DNA of 64,000 bases, taken from the NCBI GenBank assembly GCA_041905525.1, contig JAYRKY010000001.1, forward strand, positions 248,001 through 312,000. Reading direction: 5' to 3'. The DNA comes from SHVO01 sp041905525. Lineage in GTDB: Bacteria; Pseudomonadota; Alphaproteobacteria; Rhodospirillales; Rhodospirillaceae. Below are positions 1-8,565 of this stretch, in pieces. Numbering within the stretch: position 1 is the first letter of the stretch; each line of letters opens with the position of its first letter. The notes under the pieces were generated by a model. The model was not told where the DNA came from. It made no database searches and worked only from the letters and a program-made list of their open reading frames with translations. A program made the translations under genes and the position numbers.

Positions 1-347
1 CTGCCGCCCTGATAAACCAGCGGGTCCGTGTAGAAGGTCGCAGGCACCTCGGCGTTGCGCGCCTTCCGGACGAGTTCTACGTGGACGATGTAGGCGCTGC
101 CGTCCACCCAATGGTAGGCGCGGGGAAGCGGCGCGGCGCACTCTTGCGGCACGAAGGGCTTACGATCCGCGGCCCCGCGCTCGAGCGCTTCGGAAAGGCT
201 GCGAAGTTTCGGTTCGACGTCCGCCCAGTTGTCCAAAGCGTCCTGCATCGTGGGCGTAATGACGCGCGCGTCCGTGTACCAGGCGAGGTCGCGCGACACC
301 ACCACGAGCCGTCCATCGCGGCCATGTTTCAAGGAAGCGAGTTTCAT
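1..347 (-). CDS. Fumarylacetoacetate hydrolase family protein (N-terminal part, runs off the left edge)
   Basis: The first 115 codons are visible, starting MKLASLKHGRDGRLVVVS. This opening, followed by a stretch on the theme of 'PLPRAYHWVDGSAYIVHVELVRK', resembles bacterial FAH-family hydrolases, which cleave fumarylacetoacetate to fumarate and acetoacetate in the last step of tyrosine breakdown. The catalytic C-terminal domain lies outside the window, so activity cannot be judged. The start codon overlaps the stop of the upstream VOC gene (ATGA), implying one transcript with the VOC gene and hpd. The family call rests on the N-terminus and the pathway context. Confidence 0.8.
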   Translation of the reverse strand, partial: MKLASLKHGRDGRLVVVSRDLAWYTDARVITPTMQDALDNWADVEPKLRSLSEALERGAADRKPFVPQECAAPLPRAYHWVDGSAYIVHVELVRKARNAEVPATFYTDPLVYQGG

Positions 348-901
348 TTTTGCGTCGATTCTTTTTGATTGGCTTGGCGGGCCTTCTCATGCACCCAGGC
401 GGCGTGCTGGGGCGCCTTCTTGGTACGCGCCCATTCTTCCAGCATCGCCGGGGCCACACGCTTCAGTTCGGCAACTTCCTCCGGCGTGCCCGTGTCCACC
501 GCAAGCTCGACGCGGTGACCGTTGGGGTCGAAGAAATAGATCGACTTGAAAACGCCGTGGTCCGTCGGGCCGATCACCTCCAGCCCGCGGGCTTCCGCCT
601 TTTTCTTCACCGCCAGCTGGGTTTCAAGGCTGTCCACCTTGAAGGCAATGTGCTGCACCCACGCCGGGGTGTTCTCGTCCCGGCCCATGGTCTTCTGCTG
701 AGGCAGTTCGAAGAACGCCAGGACATTGCCGTTGCCGGCGTCCAGGAAGGCGTGAAAATAGGGATCGTAGGCGCCTGTCGATGGAACATGGTCCTCGGCG
801 AATGCGGTGGTGAAGTCCATTCCCAACAAGTCGCGATAGAATTCCACGGTCTCTTTCGCGTCTTTGCACCGGTAGGCGACGTGATGGATGCCTTTCAGCA
901 T
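344..901 (-). CDS. VOC-superfamily metalloprotein in the tyrosine-catabolism operon
   Basis: This 185-residue protein opens with the beta-strand motif GIHHVAYRCKD. It later carries WVQHIAFKVD and NGHRVELA, which together supply the His/His/Glu set typical of a vicinal-oxygen-chelate metal site. The last 45 residues form a charged helical tail not needed for the fold. It lies 11 nt after hpd and overlaps the FAH-family gene by 4 nt, so it is probably co-translated with both. The family includes glyoxalases, dioxygenases and isomerases. Its place between hpd and the FAH gene suggests a role on homogentisate or a maleylacetoacetate-like intermediate, but that is inference. Confidence 0.85.
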   Translation of the reverse strand: MLKGIHHVAYRCKDAKETVEFYRDLLGMDFTTAFAEDHVPSTGAYDPYFHAFLDAGNGNVLAFFELPQQKTMGRDENTPAWVQHIAFKVDSLETQLAVKKKAEARGLEVIGPTDHGVFKSIYFFDPNGHRVELAVDTGTPEEVAELKRVAPAMLEEWARTKKAPQHAAWVHEKARQANQKESTQK

Positions 902-912
902 GGTTCGGGTCC

Positions 913-1992
913 TTATTTGGCCTGCAATACGCCGCGGCGAATCTGGTCTTCCTCAATGGACTCAAACAGCGCCTTGAAGTTGCCCTCTCCGAAGCCGTCA
1001 TCGCCCTTGCGCTGAATGATCTCGAAGAATATTGGCCCGATCATCGTATCGGTAAAGATCTGAAGCAGGAGGCGCGGACCGCCCTCCGTCGTGCCATCCA
1101 AAAGAATCCCGCGGCTTTTCAGTTTAGCGATGTCCTCACCGTGGTTCGGCAAGCGCGCGTCGATCATGTCGTAATAGGTATCGGGCGGCGGTTCCATGAA
1201 GCGCACGCCTTTGGCCTTCAACGTGTCGAACGTCTTGAAGATATCATCGGTCGAAAGCGCGATGTGCTGGATGCCCTCGCCGCGGTATCGGCGCAGGTAT
1301 TCCTCGATCTGGCTTTGATCGTCGATGGATTCGTTGATCGGGATCTTGATCTTGCCGCACGGCGCGGTCATGGCCCGCGACTTCAGCGCCGTCTGCTTGC
1401 CTTCGATGTCGAAGTAACGGATCTCACGGAAGTTGAACAGGCGCTCGTAATACTCGGCCCAGAAATCCATCCGGCCCTTGTAGACATTGTTGGTGAGGTG
1501 ATCGATCTCGGTGAGACCGGCGCCCTTCGTGTCCTTAACGCTCTCGTCGAACACGAAGTCGACGTCATAAATCGTGCCCTTCTTGTAGCGGTCGACAAAA
1601 TAGATCTGACTTCCGCCGATCCCTTCGATGGCCGGGATGTTGAGTTCCATCGGCCCCGCCGAACTGGGAACGTCCGCGGCGCCAAGCTCCAAGGCGCGCT
1701 TGTGCGCATAGGCCGCGTCTTCGACGCGAAATGCGATCGCCACCGCAGAAGGACCATGTTCGCGCGCGAAGCGGGCGGCGCGGCTCTTGGGTTCGGCATT
1801 GACGAGAAAGTTGATGTCGCCCTGGCGGTAAAGCGTCACGTCTTTGGACCGGTGACGCGCCACCTTCACGAAGCCAAGGGCTTCGAAGACCTCCCCCAGG
1901 TGCTTCGGATCCGGCGCCGTATATTCGACGAACTCGAAGCCGTCGGTGCCCATAGGGTTGGCGGCCGTGATGAGGGACGAGGGGGCGAGCAT
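913..1992 (-). CDS. hpd: 4-hydroxyphenylpyruvate dioxygenase
   Basis: This non-heme iron enzyme converts 4-hydroxyphenylpyruvate to homogentisate. The 359-residue length is normal for the family. Two VOC-type halves are visible. The C-terminal half holds the iron ligands: His in TEIDHLTNN, His in IQHIALSTDD and Glu in FFEIIQRKG. An in-frame ATG exists 57 nt upstream at 2049, but the start at 1992 is preferred because GGAGGT sits 5-6 nt before it and MLAPSSLITAANPMGTDGFE then begins the conserved protein. It heads the operon with the VOC and FAH-family genes and is divergent from an Lrp/AsnC regulator. Confidence 0.95.
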   Translation of the reverse strand: MLAPSSLITAANPMGTDGFEFVEYTAPDPKHLGEVFEALGFVKVARHRSKDVTLYRQGDINFLVNAEPKSRAARFAREHGPSAVAIAFRVEDAAYAHKRALELGAADVPSSAGPMELNIPAIEGIGGSQIYFVDRYKKGTIYDVDFVFDESVKDTKGAGLTEIDHLTNNVYKGRMDFWAEYYERLFNFREIRYFDIEGKQTALKSRAMTAPCGKIKIPINESIDDQSQIEEYLRRYRGEGIQHIALSTDDIFKTFDTLKAKGVRFMEPPPDTYYDMIDARLPNHGEDIAKLKSRGILLDGTTEGGPRLLLQIFTDTMIGPIFFEIIQRKGDDGFGEGNFKALFESIEEDQIRRGVLQAK

Positions 1993-2091
1993 GAAACCTC
2001 CGCAGAAGGGAAACGAACAGTCGGCCACAATAACCGCAAAGCGCCGCAACGTTGTTGCGAAGGTCGGCCGGCTCCGCTATTCAGAAGCATA

Positions 2092-2120
2092 AAATTGCGC
2101 ATATCACAGAAATTGCGCAA
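2092..2120. promoter_or_regulatory. Candidate Lrp/AsnC operator between hpd and the regulator
   Basis: AAATTGCGCA occurs at 2092-2101 and again at 2110-2119, an 18-bp period. The second copy extends into the perfect palindrome TTGCGCAA (2113-2120). The element lies 13 nt before the regulator's start codon and about 100 nt upstream of hpd. Feast/famine regulators bind spaced, partly palindromic AT-rich sites in such divergent regions. The repeats are seen directly; that this regulator binds them is inferred. Confidence 0.5.
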
Positions 2121-2132
2121 TCGTAGGAGTAA

Positions 2133-2612
2133 ATGCCCTTGGACGCATTCGATCTGAAAATTCTCGCGGCACTCCAGGAGAACGGGGGCTTGTCAAATCT
2201 GGAGCTCGCCAAGAGGGTCGGCCTGTCGCCGTCTCCCTGCCTCAGGCGGGTACGCGCGCTGGAGGAGCAAGGCATCATCCAGGGCTATCAAGCGCTGATC
2301 GACCGCCGTGCCATCGGACTCGGCATTCGCGCATTCGTCGAGCTGAAGCTCGAGCGTCAGTCGGAGGCCGCGACCGAAAAATTCATCGCCCGCGTGAAAC
2401 GCCTTCCTGAAGTCATCTCTTGCTATTTGATGACTGGGTCGCACGACTACCTGCTCGATGTCGTCACCGTCGACATGGAAGCCTATTCGGAATTCACGAC
2501 CAAGAAACTTATTTCCTTACCGGGCGTGGCCGAAGTGCGCTCAGGCTTCGTCCTGAAGGAAATCAGTCATCGCGGCGCTCTTCCCTTGGAACATCTGAAA
2601 GCCGCGAAATGA
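2133..2612 (+). CDS. Lrp/AsnC-family transcriptional regulator
   Basis: This 159-residue protein begins LDAFDLKILAALQENG and carries the winged-helix recognition segment LAKRVGLSPSPCLRRVRAL. A RAM/AsnC ligand-binding domain follows (about residues 65-150, including CYLMTGSHDYLLDVV). The start is fixed by AGGAG 5 nt upstream. It is divergent from hpd with a 140-bp shared region, so it probably controls tyrosine catabolism in response to an aromatic amino acid or intermediate. Its stop overlaps the next gene's start (ATGA). Confidence 0.92.
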   Translation: MPLDAFDLKILAALQENGGLSNLELAKRVGLSPSPCLRRVRALEEQGIIQGYQALIDRRAIGLGIRAFVELKLERQSEAATEKFIARVKRLPEVISCYLMTGSHDYLLDVVTVDMEAYSEFTTKKLISLPGVAEVRSGFVLKEISHRGALPLEHLKAAK

Positions 2613-3085
2613 CGCCCGTCCCGATCTCGCGGGCGATGGAACCGGATGTTCTCGCGCTTAACAACGCCCATGCGCAGGAGCTTTCCTGGCTGGAGATCGA
2701 CGCTCTCCGGTCCCTCATCTCGCAGGCCTTCTACGCGCGAGCCGTGGGTCACGTGGAGGCCTTCCTCCTCGCGTTGGACCACGGCGCGACCTATGACAGC
2801 CCGAACTACGCCTGGCTGAAGGCCAGATATGACCGATTCATCTATGTCGACCGTATAGCGGTTGCATCGTCCGCGCGCGGGCGGGGTCTGGCGCGCGCGC
2901 TTTATGAGGACCTGATGGCGGAGGCGCGCGGGGCGGGATTTGATCGCATCGTGTGCGAGGTAAACTGCGATCCGCCCAATCCCGCCTCGGATGCCTTCCA
3001 CGAAGCTGTTGGATTCGAAGAAGTGGGCCGCGCGCGCCTCGTTGATCGCAACAAGACCGTGCGATATCTAACGTTGCAATTATAG
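2609..3085 (+). CDS. GNAT-family N-acetyltransferase
   Basis: A 158-residue protein with the acetyl-CoA-binding signature: strand VDRIAVASSARGRGLARALY (about residues 79-98), which contains the Q/RxxGxG/A-like loop, then FDRIVCEVNCDPPNPASDAF and a late strand VGFEEVGRA. It starts at the ATG that overlaps the regulator's TGA, so it is translationally coupled to it. The substrate is unknown. Coupling suggests a link with the amino-acid or aromatic metabolism controlled by the regulator, but nothing in the sequence proves it. Confidence 0.88.
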   Translation: MTPVPISRAMEPDVLALNNAHAQELSWLEIDALRSLISQAFYARAVGHVEAFLLALDHGATYDSPNYAWLKARYDRFIYVDRIAVASSARGRGLARALYEDLMAEARGAGFDRIVCEVNCDPPNPASDAFHEAVGFEEVGRARLVDRNKTVRYLTLQL

Positions 3086-3189
3086 AGCGATCCCGTCGCA
3101 ACCGCTCAACGACATCGCCGGCAAAATGTTCCCGCACCACGGGTGGATGTGACCCTCTTTACCGGAATATTTTTTTGCAGTGATCCCGT

Positions 3190-5874
3190 GTGTTGACGCT
3201 GGGAGATGCCGGTGTTTCTTCTGATGTCGACACTCGGGAATCACCATTGGCTTCTTCACATCATTTCCCCGTTCCGCTTCCCACTGGAGGCGGCGAGATG
3301 GGCGAGCGCATCCGCGCGTTCGATTGGGCCGCGCATCCCTTCGGCGCGCCAGAGACATGGCCGCCCGCGTTTCATGCGGCGCTCGGCATTTGCCTGAACT
3401 CCAGCTTTCCAACCGCCATCTACTGGGGTTCGGAGTTGCGCCTCCTCTACAACGACGCATGGGCTCACATTCCCGCGGATCGTCACCCCTGGGCTCTGGG
3501 CCGCCCCGCGCGCGAAGTGTGGCCGGACATTTGGGATGTGGTCGGTCCGCAGTTTGAACAAGTGATGACGCACGCAGAAGGGCTTTCGGTCTATGACCAG
3601 ATGCTCCCGATGCAGCGGGGCGGAAAGGTCCAAGAGACCTACTGGAACTACAGCATCACGCCGATCCTGGACGAGACCGGGCGCCCAGCTGGAATTTTCA
3701 ATCAGGGCCACGAGACCACCGCCGTCATCATGGCGGGCCGCGCGCGCGAGGCCGAGACCGAGCGTCTCCGCGAGACCTTTGCACAGGCCCCAGCGGTGCT
3801 GGGCGTCCTGCGCGGGCCGACGCACATCTTCGAAATCGCCAACGCGGCGTATATGGAATTGATCGGCCATCGTGACGTGATCGGAAAGCCGGCCGCGGAA
3901 GCGCTCCCCGAGATCGTTGGACAAGGCTTTATCGAGCTTCTCGACTCTGTGTACCGCACCGGCCAGCCGTATGTCGGCGTCGGCGTTCCGGTGTCGCTCG
4001 ACCGCGCGGGCGGGCGCGAGACGCGACTGCTCGACTTCATCTATCAGCCCATGCGGGACGCGAGCGGCACGGTCACCGGCATCTTCGTCGAGGCGACCGA
4101 CGTCACGGAACGGGCGCTGACGGAAGATGCGCTCCGTTTGGAAAAGCAGCGCTTGGAGATATTGAACCGCGTCGGTGTCACGATCGCCGCGGAACTCGAC
4201 GTCGGCAAGATCGTGCAAGCGGTAGTCGATGTCGGGGTGGAGCTCACCGGCGCGGAATTCGGTGCATTTTTCTACAACGTTCTCGATGACAGCGGCGAAA
4301 GCTACATGCTCTATGCGCTGTCGGGCGCGCCGCGGTCGGCATTCGAGAAATTTCCGATGCCGCGCAATACGAAAGTCTTTGCGCCGACGTTCAACGGGGA
4401 AGGCGTCGTTCGCTCCGATGATATTCGCCGCGATCCGCGCTACGGCCACAATGCGCCGCGCAAGGGGATGCCGGACGGACATCTCCCGGTGTGTTCCTAT
4501 CTTGCCGTTCCGGTGATTTCCCGCGCCGGAAATGTCCTTGGAGGTCTCTTTTTCGGACATGGCCAGCCCGCGCGTTTCAAGCTTGAGCATGAGACCCTGT
4601 TGCTCGGCGTCGCCGGGCAAGCGGCGACGGCGATCGACAATGCGCGACTCGTCCAGCAGCTTGAACACCTGAATGCAACGTTGGAAGAGCGCATCAGCGC
4701 CGAGGTCGCGAGCCGCGCCCGCGCCGAGGAGCAATTGCGGCAATCCCAGAAAATGGAAGCCATCGGCCAATTGACCGGCGGCATCGCTCACGACTTCAAT
4801 AATATGCTCGCGGTCGTGATCGGCGGTCTCAATTTGATGCAGCGCCGCCTTGGCCGGGGCGACATCAATGTGGCGCAGTACATCGAAGCGGCGATGGACG
4901 GCGCGACCCGCGCGTCCGCGCTCACCCAGCGCTTGCTGGCGTTCTCGCGCCAGCAGCCGCTTGAGCCGCGCGTGATCGACGCGAACAAGCTCGTCGCGTC
5001 CATGAGCGAACTTCTGAACCGTACGTTGGGCGAGCATATACAGATTGAAACCGTGCTCAGTCCTGGGCTGTGGCGTTGTTTCGCCGATCCGCTACAGCTT
5101 GAGAGCGCGATTTTGAATCTTGCGGTCAACGCGCGCGACGCCATGCCGCGCGGCGGGCGGCTCACGATCGATACCAACAATGCCTTCGTCGATGCGATCG
5201 TGGCGAAGGACTATGCTGTCCCGGAAGGCCAATATGTCATGATTGCAGTCTCCGATACGGGAACGGGCATGACCGCCGACGTCATGGCGAAAGCCTTCGA
5301 TCCTTTCTTTACGACGAAGGCCGTAGGCAAGGGCAGCGGCCTTGGCCTCTCACAGGTGTTCGGCTTCCTGCGCCAATCCGGGGGGCATGTGAAACTCTAT
5401 TCGGAGCTCGGTGTCGGGACGGCCGTGAAGCTTTATCTCCCGCGCCATATAGGGCCCGATGAGGTGCCTGTTCTGGCGACCGCGGGGAACATCTCCGCCA
5501 CCGGCCACCAGGGTGAAACGGTACTCGTGGTCGAGGACGAGGAGCGGGTGCGGACTTACTCCGCCGAGGCGTTGAAGGAATTGGGGTATACAGTGCTTTC
5601 CGCGGCGGGCGGATCTCAGGCCCTTCGCGTACTGGCCGACAACGTTCATGTCGATTTGCTCTTCACGGATATTGTGATGCCCGAAATGAACGGGCGCGAA
5701 CTCGCCGAGCGCGCCCTTCAGATGCGCCCCGGGCTCAAGGTGCTTTACACAACCGGCTATACGCGCAATGCCGTCGTCCATAACGGAGTTCTCGACCCCG
5801 GCACCGGCTTCCTGCAGAAGCCATTCACGGTTGATCAGCTGGCGGCAAAGGTGCGCGCGGCTCTGGATACCTGA
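3190..5874 (+). CDS. Hybrid sensor histidine kinase (PAS-PAS-GAF-HisKA-HATPase-REC)
   Basis: This 894-residue cytoplasmic hybrid kinase has no membrane segment. In order it shows a PAS-like domain (about 35-175), a second PAS (about 185-315), a GAF domain (about 325-490, with CSYLAVPVISRAGNVLGG), a HisKA helix with phospho-acceptor His in GGIAHDFNNML (about 535), an ATPase domain (NLAVNARDAMP, GKGSGLGLSQVFGF) and a C-terminal receiver whose phosphorylated Asp lies in LLFTDIVMPEMNG. The start is GTG at 3190; the following TTG is also possible, and neither has a clear ribosome site. No partner regulator is adjacent. The ligand of the GAF and PAS domains is unknown. Confidence 0.9.
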   Translation: MLTLGDAGVSSDVDTRESPLASSHHFPVPLPTGGGEMGERIRAFDWAAHPFGAPETWPPAFHAALGICLNSSFPTAIYWGSELRLLYNDAWAHIPADRHPWALGRPAREVWPDIWDVVGPQFEQVMTHAEGLSVYDQMLPMQRGGKVQETYWNYSITPILDETGRPAGIFNQGHETTAVIMAGRAREAETERLRETFAQAPAVLGVLRGPTHIFEIANAAYMELIGHRDVIGKPAAEALPEIVGQGFIELLDSVYRTGQPYVGVGVPVSLDRAGGRETRLLDFIYQPMRDASGTVTGIFVEATDVTERALTEDALRLEKQRLEILNRVGVTIAAELDVGKIVQAVVDVGVELTGAEFGAFFYNVLDDSGESYMLYALSGAPRSAFEKFPMPRNTKVFAPTFNGEGVVRSDDIRRDPRYGHNAPRKGMPDGHLPVCSYLAVPVISRAGNVLGGLFFGHGQPARFKLEHETLLLGVAGQAATAIDNARLVQQLEHLNATLEERISAEVASRARAEEQLRQSQKMEAIGQLTGGIAHDFNNMLAVVIGGLNLMQRRLGRGDINVAQYIEAAMDGATRASALTQRLLAFSRQQPLEPRVIDANKLVASMSELLNRTLGEHIQIETVLSPGLWRCFADPLQLESAILNLAVNARDAMPRGGRLTIDTNNAFVDAIVAKDYAVPEGQYVMIAVSDTGTGMTADVMAKAFDPFFTTKAVGKGSGLGLSQVFGFLRQSGGHVKLYSELGVGTAVKLYLPRHIGPDEVPVLATAGNISATGHQGETVLVVEDEERVRTYSAEALKELGYTVLSAAGGSQALRVLADNVHVDLLFTDIVMPEMNGRELAERALQMRPGLKVLYTTGYTRNAVVHNGVLDPGTGFLQKPFTVDQLAAKVRAALDT

Positions 5875-5937
5875 AGGCTCGCGCCGTCCGCTGAAATTCG
5901 CATTGCCAAAAGGGACTCGGACCAGCCCTTATAGCGC

Positions 5938-7167
5938 GTGACCCAAAACGCTCTCGCCCCGACGTGGATTAGATACGGCACGCGCGAATACCGGCGCACC
6001 GGAGTCGCTTTCTTCCTTGCCGGCTTCGCGACCTTTTCCCTGCTGTATTGCGTCCAACCGCTGCTGCCGCTTTTCGCCGCCGAGTTCGATGTCTCGCCGG
6101 CGCAGAGTTCTTTGGCGCTTTCCCTTGCCACAGGGGGCCTTGCCTTTTCCGTGGCCGCTGCCGGTGCCCTCTCACAAGGCATCGGCCGGCGCGGGTTGAT
6201 GTTCGCGGCCATGACCACCGCCGCCTTACTCCAGATTGTCGCGAGTCTGGCGCCCGACTGGCGCCTGCTCCTTGCGGCGCGCGCGTTGGAAGGCTTTGTC
6301 CTCGGAGGTCTTCCGGCGGTCGCCATGGCCTACCTCGCCGAGGAGATCGAACCTGGGCATCTCGGAAAATCCATGGGGCTCTATGTGGCCGGGACCGCAT
6401 TTGGCGGGATGATGGGCCGTGTCGGCATGGGCGTGTTTACCGAATGGGTACCATGGCGGCTCGCCCTGGCGCTCTTCGCCCTCTGCTGCGTGGCGGCCGC
6501 TGTCGGTTTCCGGATGCTCTTGCCGCCGTCACGCAACTTCGTTCGCCGCCCAGGGCTCGATATCTCATTTCATCTGCAAGCGTTCCGCGGCCATTTCGCA
6601 AATACGGCGCTGCTTCGCATCTACGCCAGCGCCTTCCTTTCCATGAGCGTCTTCGTCACGCTCTATAATTACATGACGTTCCGCCTGACGGAGACTCCTT
6701 ATCTCCTCAGTCAAACAGCCATCAGCATGATTTTCCTGATCTACGCCTTTGGCGTTCTGTCGTCGTCGCTGGGAGGCGTGCTGTCCGACAAGTTCGGCGG
6801 CCGCCCGCTCCTCATATATTCTTACATCTTCATGTTCGTTGGAGTGATCACAACGCTTGCGCACAGTCTGGCGCTGATCATCGCAGGCCTCGTGATCATG
6901 ACGGTCGCGTTCTTCATTGCCCATGCGGTGGGAAGCGGTTCCATTGGTCCGCTAGCGGACAAAGCGAAGGCGCACGCCTCGGCGCTCTACCTGTTGTTCT
7001 ACTATCTCGGGTCCAGCGTGAGCGGTACGACCGGCGGCTGGTTCTGGGAGCACGGCGGATGGAGCGCGGTCGCGGCGTTCGCGGGCGCAGCTTGCATTGC
7101 CGGCCTCCTGATCGCGCTGTCGGCGCGGGCCAGACCAACCGGCCAGGCCGCGCCGATCGATGCGTGA
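5938..7167 (+). CDS. MFS transporter, YnfM-like
   Basis: A 409-residue inner-membrane protein with about twelve hydrophobic segments. It shows the MFS loop motif GIGRRGLMFAA between helices 2 and 3 and a second-half counterpart, SDKFGGRPLL. The N-terminal YCVQPLLPLFAAEFDVSPAQ matches the YnfM/sugar-or-drug efflux branch. It uses a GTG start (VTQNALAP). It stands alone, 63 nt after the hybrid kinase on the same strand. The substrate cannot be read from sequence; efflux of a small organic molecule is most likely. Confidence 0.88.
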   Translation: MTQNALAPTWIRYGTREYRRTGVAFFLAGFATFSLLYCVQPLLPLFAAEFDVSPAQSSLALSLATGGLAFSVAAAGALSQGIGRRGLMFAAMTTAALLQIVASLAPDWRLLLAARALEGFVLGGLPAVAMAYLAEEIEPGHLGKSMGLYVAGTAFGGMMGRVGMGVFTEWVPWRLALALFALCCVAAAVGFRMLLPPSRNFVRRPGLDISFHLQAFRGHFANTALLRIYASAFLSMSVFVTLYNYMTFRLTETPYLLSQTAISMIFLIYAFGVLSSSLGGVLSDKFGGRPLLIYSYIFMFVGVITTLAHSLALIIAGLVIMTVAFFIAHAVGSGSIGPLADKAKAHASALYLLFYYLGSSVSGTTGGWFWEHGGWSAVAAFAGAACIAGLLIALSARARPTGQAAPIDA

Positions 7168-7177
7168 CGGAGAGCGG

Positions 7178-7477
7178 CTAGGCGTTGATCCCGACCGCGA
7201 ATGCGGCGCCGAGCAGCATCAGATACATCGCGCCGCCGACGATATTTGCGACAAAACTGTGCCCACGCGCGCGCACGGGATCGAGCAAGGTGTAGAGATA
7301 AGCGCCAAGAGCGCCCGCGGGCAGCGAGAGGCCGAGAGGCAAAAGCCACTGGCGATCGGGAATTCCGGTTTCGAGCCCTGCGCGCAGATAAATCAGGACC
7401 AAAAAGAGTCCGAGCACCGCGCCCCAGACCATGCGTGGGAGTTTTTTGGGCGGTTTGTAGAATAGGCGCTGACGCAT
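7178..7477 (-). CDS. Small membrane protein of unknown function
   Basis: A 99-residue protein with a basic N-terminus (MRQRLFYKPPKKLPRM) followed by three predicted membrane helices, about 18-32, 44-62 and 77-97. No catalytic motif is visible. It is convergent with the MFS gene with a 10-nt gap. Coding potential is supported by the regular hydrophobic pattern and a Lys/Arg-rich cytoplasmic start. Function not recognised. Confidence 0.65.
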   Translation of the reverse strand: MRQRLFYKPPKKLPRMVWGAVLGLFLVLIYLRAGLETGIPDRQWLLPLGLSLPAGALGAYLYTLLDPVRARGHSFVANIVGGAMYLMLLGAAFAVGINA

Positions 7478-7756
7478 GCGCGGATTCCCCCTTCACGTGA
7501 ACAACAAAGAATCGGCGGCTCTGAAGCCGCGCCCGCTATCGCGGCCAAATCGGGCGAAAATGAGACGTAAGCCGTAAGCTTTCGCATTCGTTGAGTCACG
7601 CGTTGCCCGCACTCGCAGAGAGGACGAGATACATCGAAAACCTGTGACAAATTGCGAAAGTTCTGTGCCCCAGGCGCATCACCGCGGAAGATTCAAAGAT
7701 GGTCGCCTGTTCGCGCGATTCCACGTAATCTCACGGAATGGGGGAAGGGGAAGCGC

Positions 7757-8164
7757 ATGACAATTGAACGCTACGGTGCCGTGCCTGGCATGTTCAGCTA
7801 TCAGATCGACGGCCGGCCGATTTTTTCGACAGTGACGGCGACGCGCCGCACGAAGACAATCTTCGTTGCCGGTCAACTCGCTACCGGCGCGAACGGCGAG
7901 ATCGTGGGGGTCGGAGACATGCGCGCCCAACTCCGGCAAGTGTGCGAAAACATCAAAACAGCTTTGAAAGCGGCCGGCGCGACCCTCGATGATGTTGTGC
8001 AGACGTCTACTTTCGTCACGGACTGGGCTAAATTCCGCGAGGCCATGGACGTGCGTCAGGAGTATCTGGGCAGTGCGCCTCCCACCAGCACGACCGTGCA
8101 GGTCTCCGCTCTTGCGCATCCCGACTATATGGTCGAGATCAGCGCCATCGCCATGATCGACTGA
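7757..8164 (+). CDS. RidA/YjgF-family protein
   Basis: A 135-residue single-domain protein of the Rid family, which hydrolyses reactive imine/enamine intermediates. Landmarks are VAGQLATGANGEIVG, DMRAQLRQVCENIKTALKAA and the C-terminal STTVQVSALAHPDYMVEIS. The segment PPTSTTVQVSAL has Thr where archetypal RidA has the Arg that binds the carboxylate, so it may belong to a subgroup without imine deaminase activity. The start is the ATG at 7757 after a GGGGAAGG ribosome site. It is followed after 7 nt by a VOC gene. Confidence 0.85.
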   Translation: MTIERYGAVPGMFSYQIDGRPIFSTVTATRRTKTIFVAGQLATGANGEIVGVGDMRAQLRQVCENIKTALKAAGATLDDVVQTSTFVTDWAKFREAMDVRQEYLGSAPPTSTTVQVSALAHPDYMVEISAIAMID

Positions 8165-8171
8165 GGTTTGA

Positions 8172-8558
8172 ATGAGCACAGACCTGAAACTTGGCGCTGT
8201 CGGTCAAATTGCCCGGCGCGTTCCCAATATCGAGGTCGCCACCGCGTTCTTCCGCGACCAACTCGGCCTTCACCATCTCTACAGTTTCGGGCCTTTGGCC
8301 TTCTTCAACATGGGCGGCGTGCGCCTCTTTCTGCAGCAAGCCGACGGGCACATCGAGAACTCGATCCTCTATTTTTATGTAGAGGATATTCACCTCGCCG
8401 CGGCGGCATTGAAAGAGCGCGGGGTCGTCTTTATCGACGCGCCGCACCTTATCCACCGGCATCCGGACGGCACCGAAGAGTGGATGACCTTTTTCAAGGA
8501 TCCCACCGGCGAACCGCTCGCGCTGATGAGTCACGTTCGCAGCCAAGCCCCCACCTGA
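8172..8558 (+). CDS. VOC-family (glyoxalase-like) protein
   Basis: A 128-residue protein forming one VOC unit of paired beta-alpha-beta-beta-beta repeats. It begins with IARRVPNIEVATAFFRDQLG and ends with WMTFFKDPTGEPLALMS. The first-strand position that is usually the metal-ligand His is a Gln or Arg region (GQIARRV), so a full metal site is doubtful; it may bind a ligand without metal catalysis. It probably forms a two-gene unit with the RidA-family gene. Substrate unknown. Confidence 0.82.
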   Translation: MSTDLKLGAVGQIARRVPNIEVATAFFRDQLGLHHLYSFGPLAFFNMGGVRLFLQQADGHIENSILYFYVEDIHLAAAALKERGVVFIDAPHLIHRHPDGTEEWMTFFKDPTGEPLALMSHVRSQAPT

Positions 8559-8565
8559 TCGGCGG

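Noticed and set aside
3256..5037. Long open frame antisense to the hybrid kinase
   Set aside because: High-GC shadow. The plus strand encodes recognisable PAS, GAF and HisKA domains over the same stretch.
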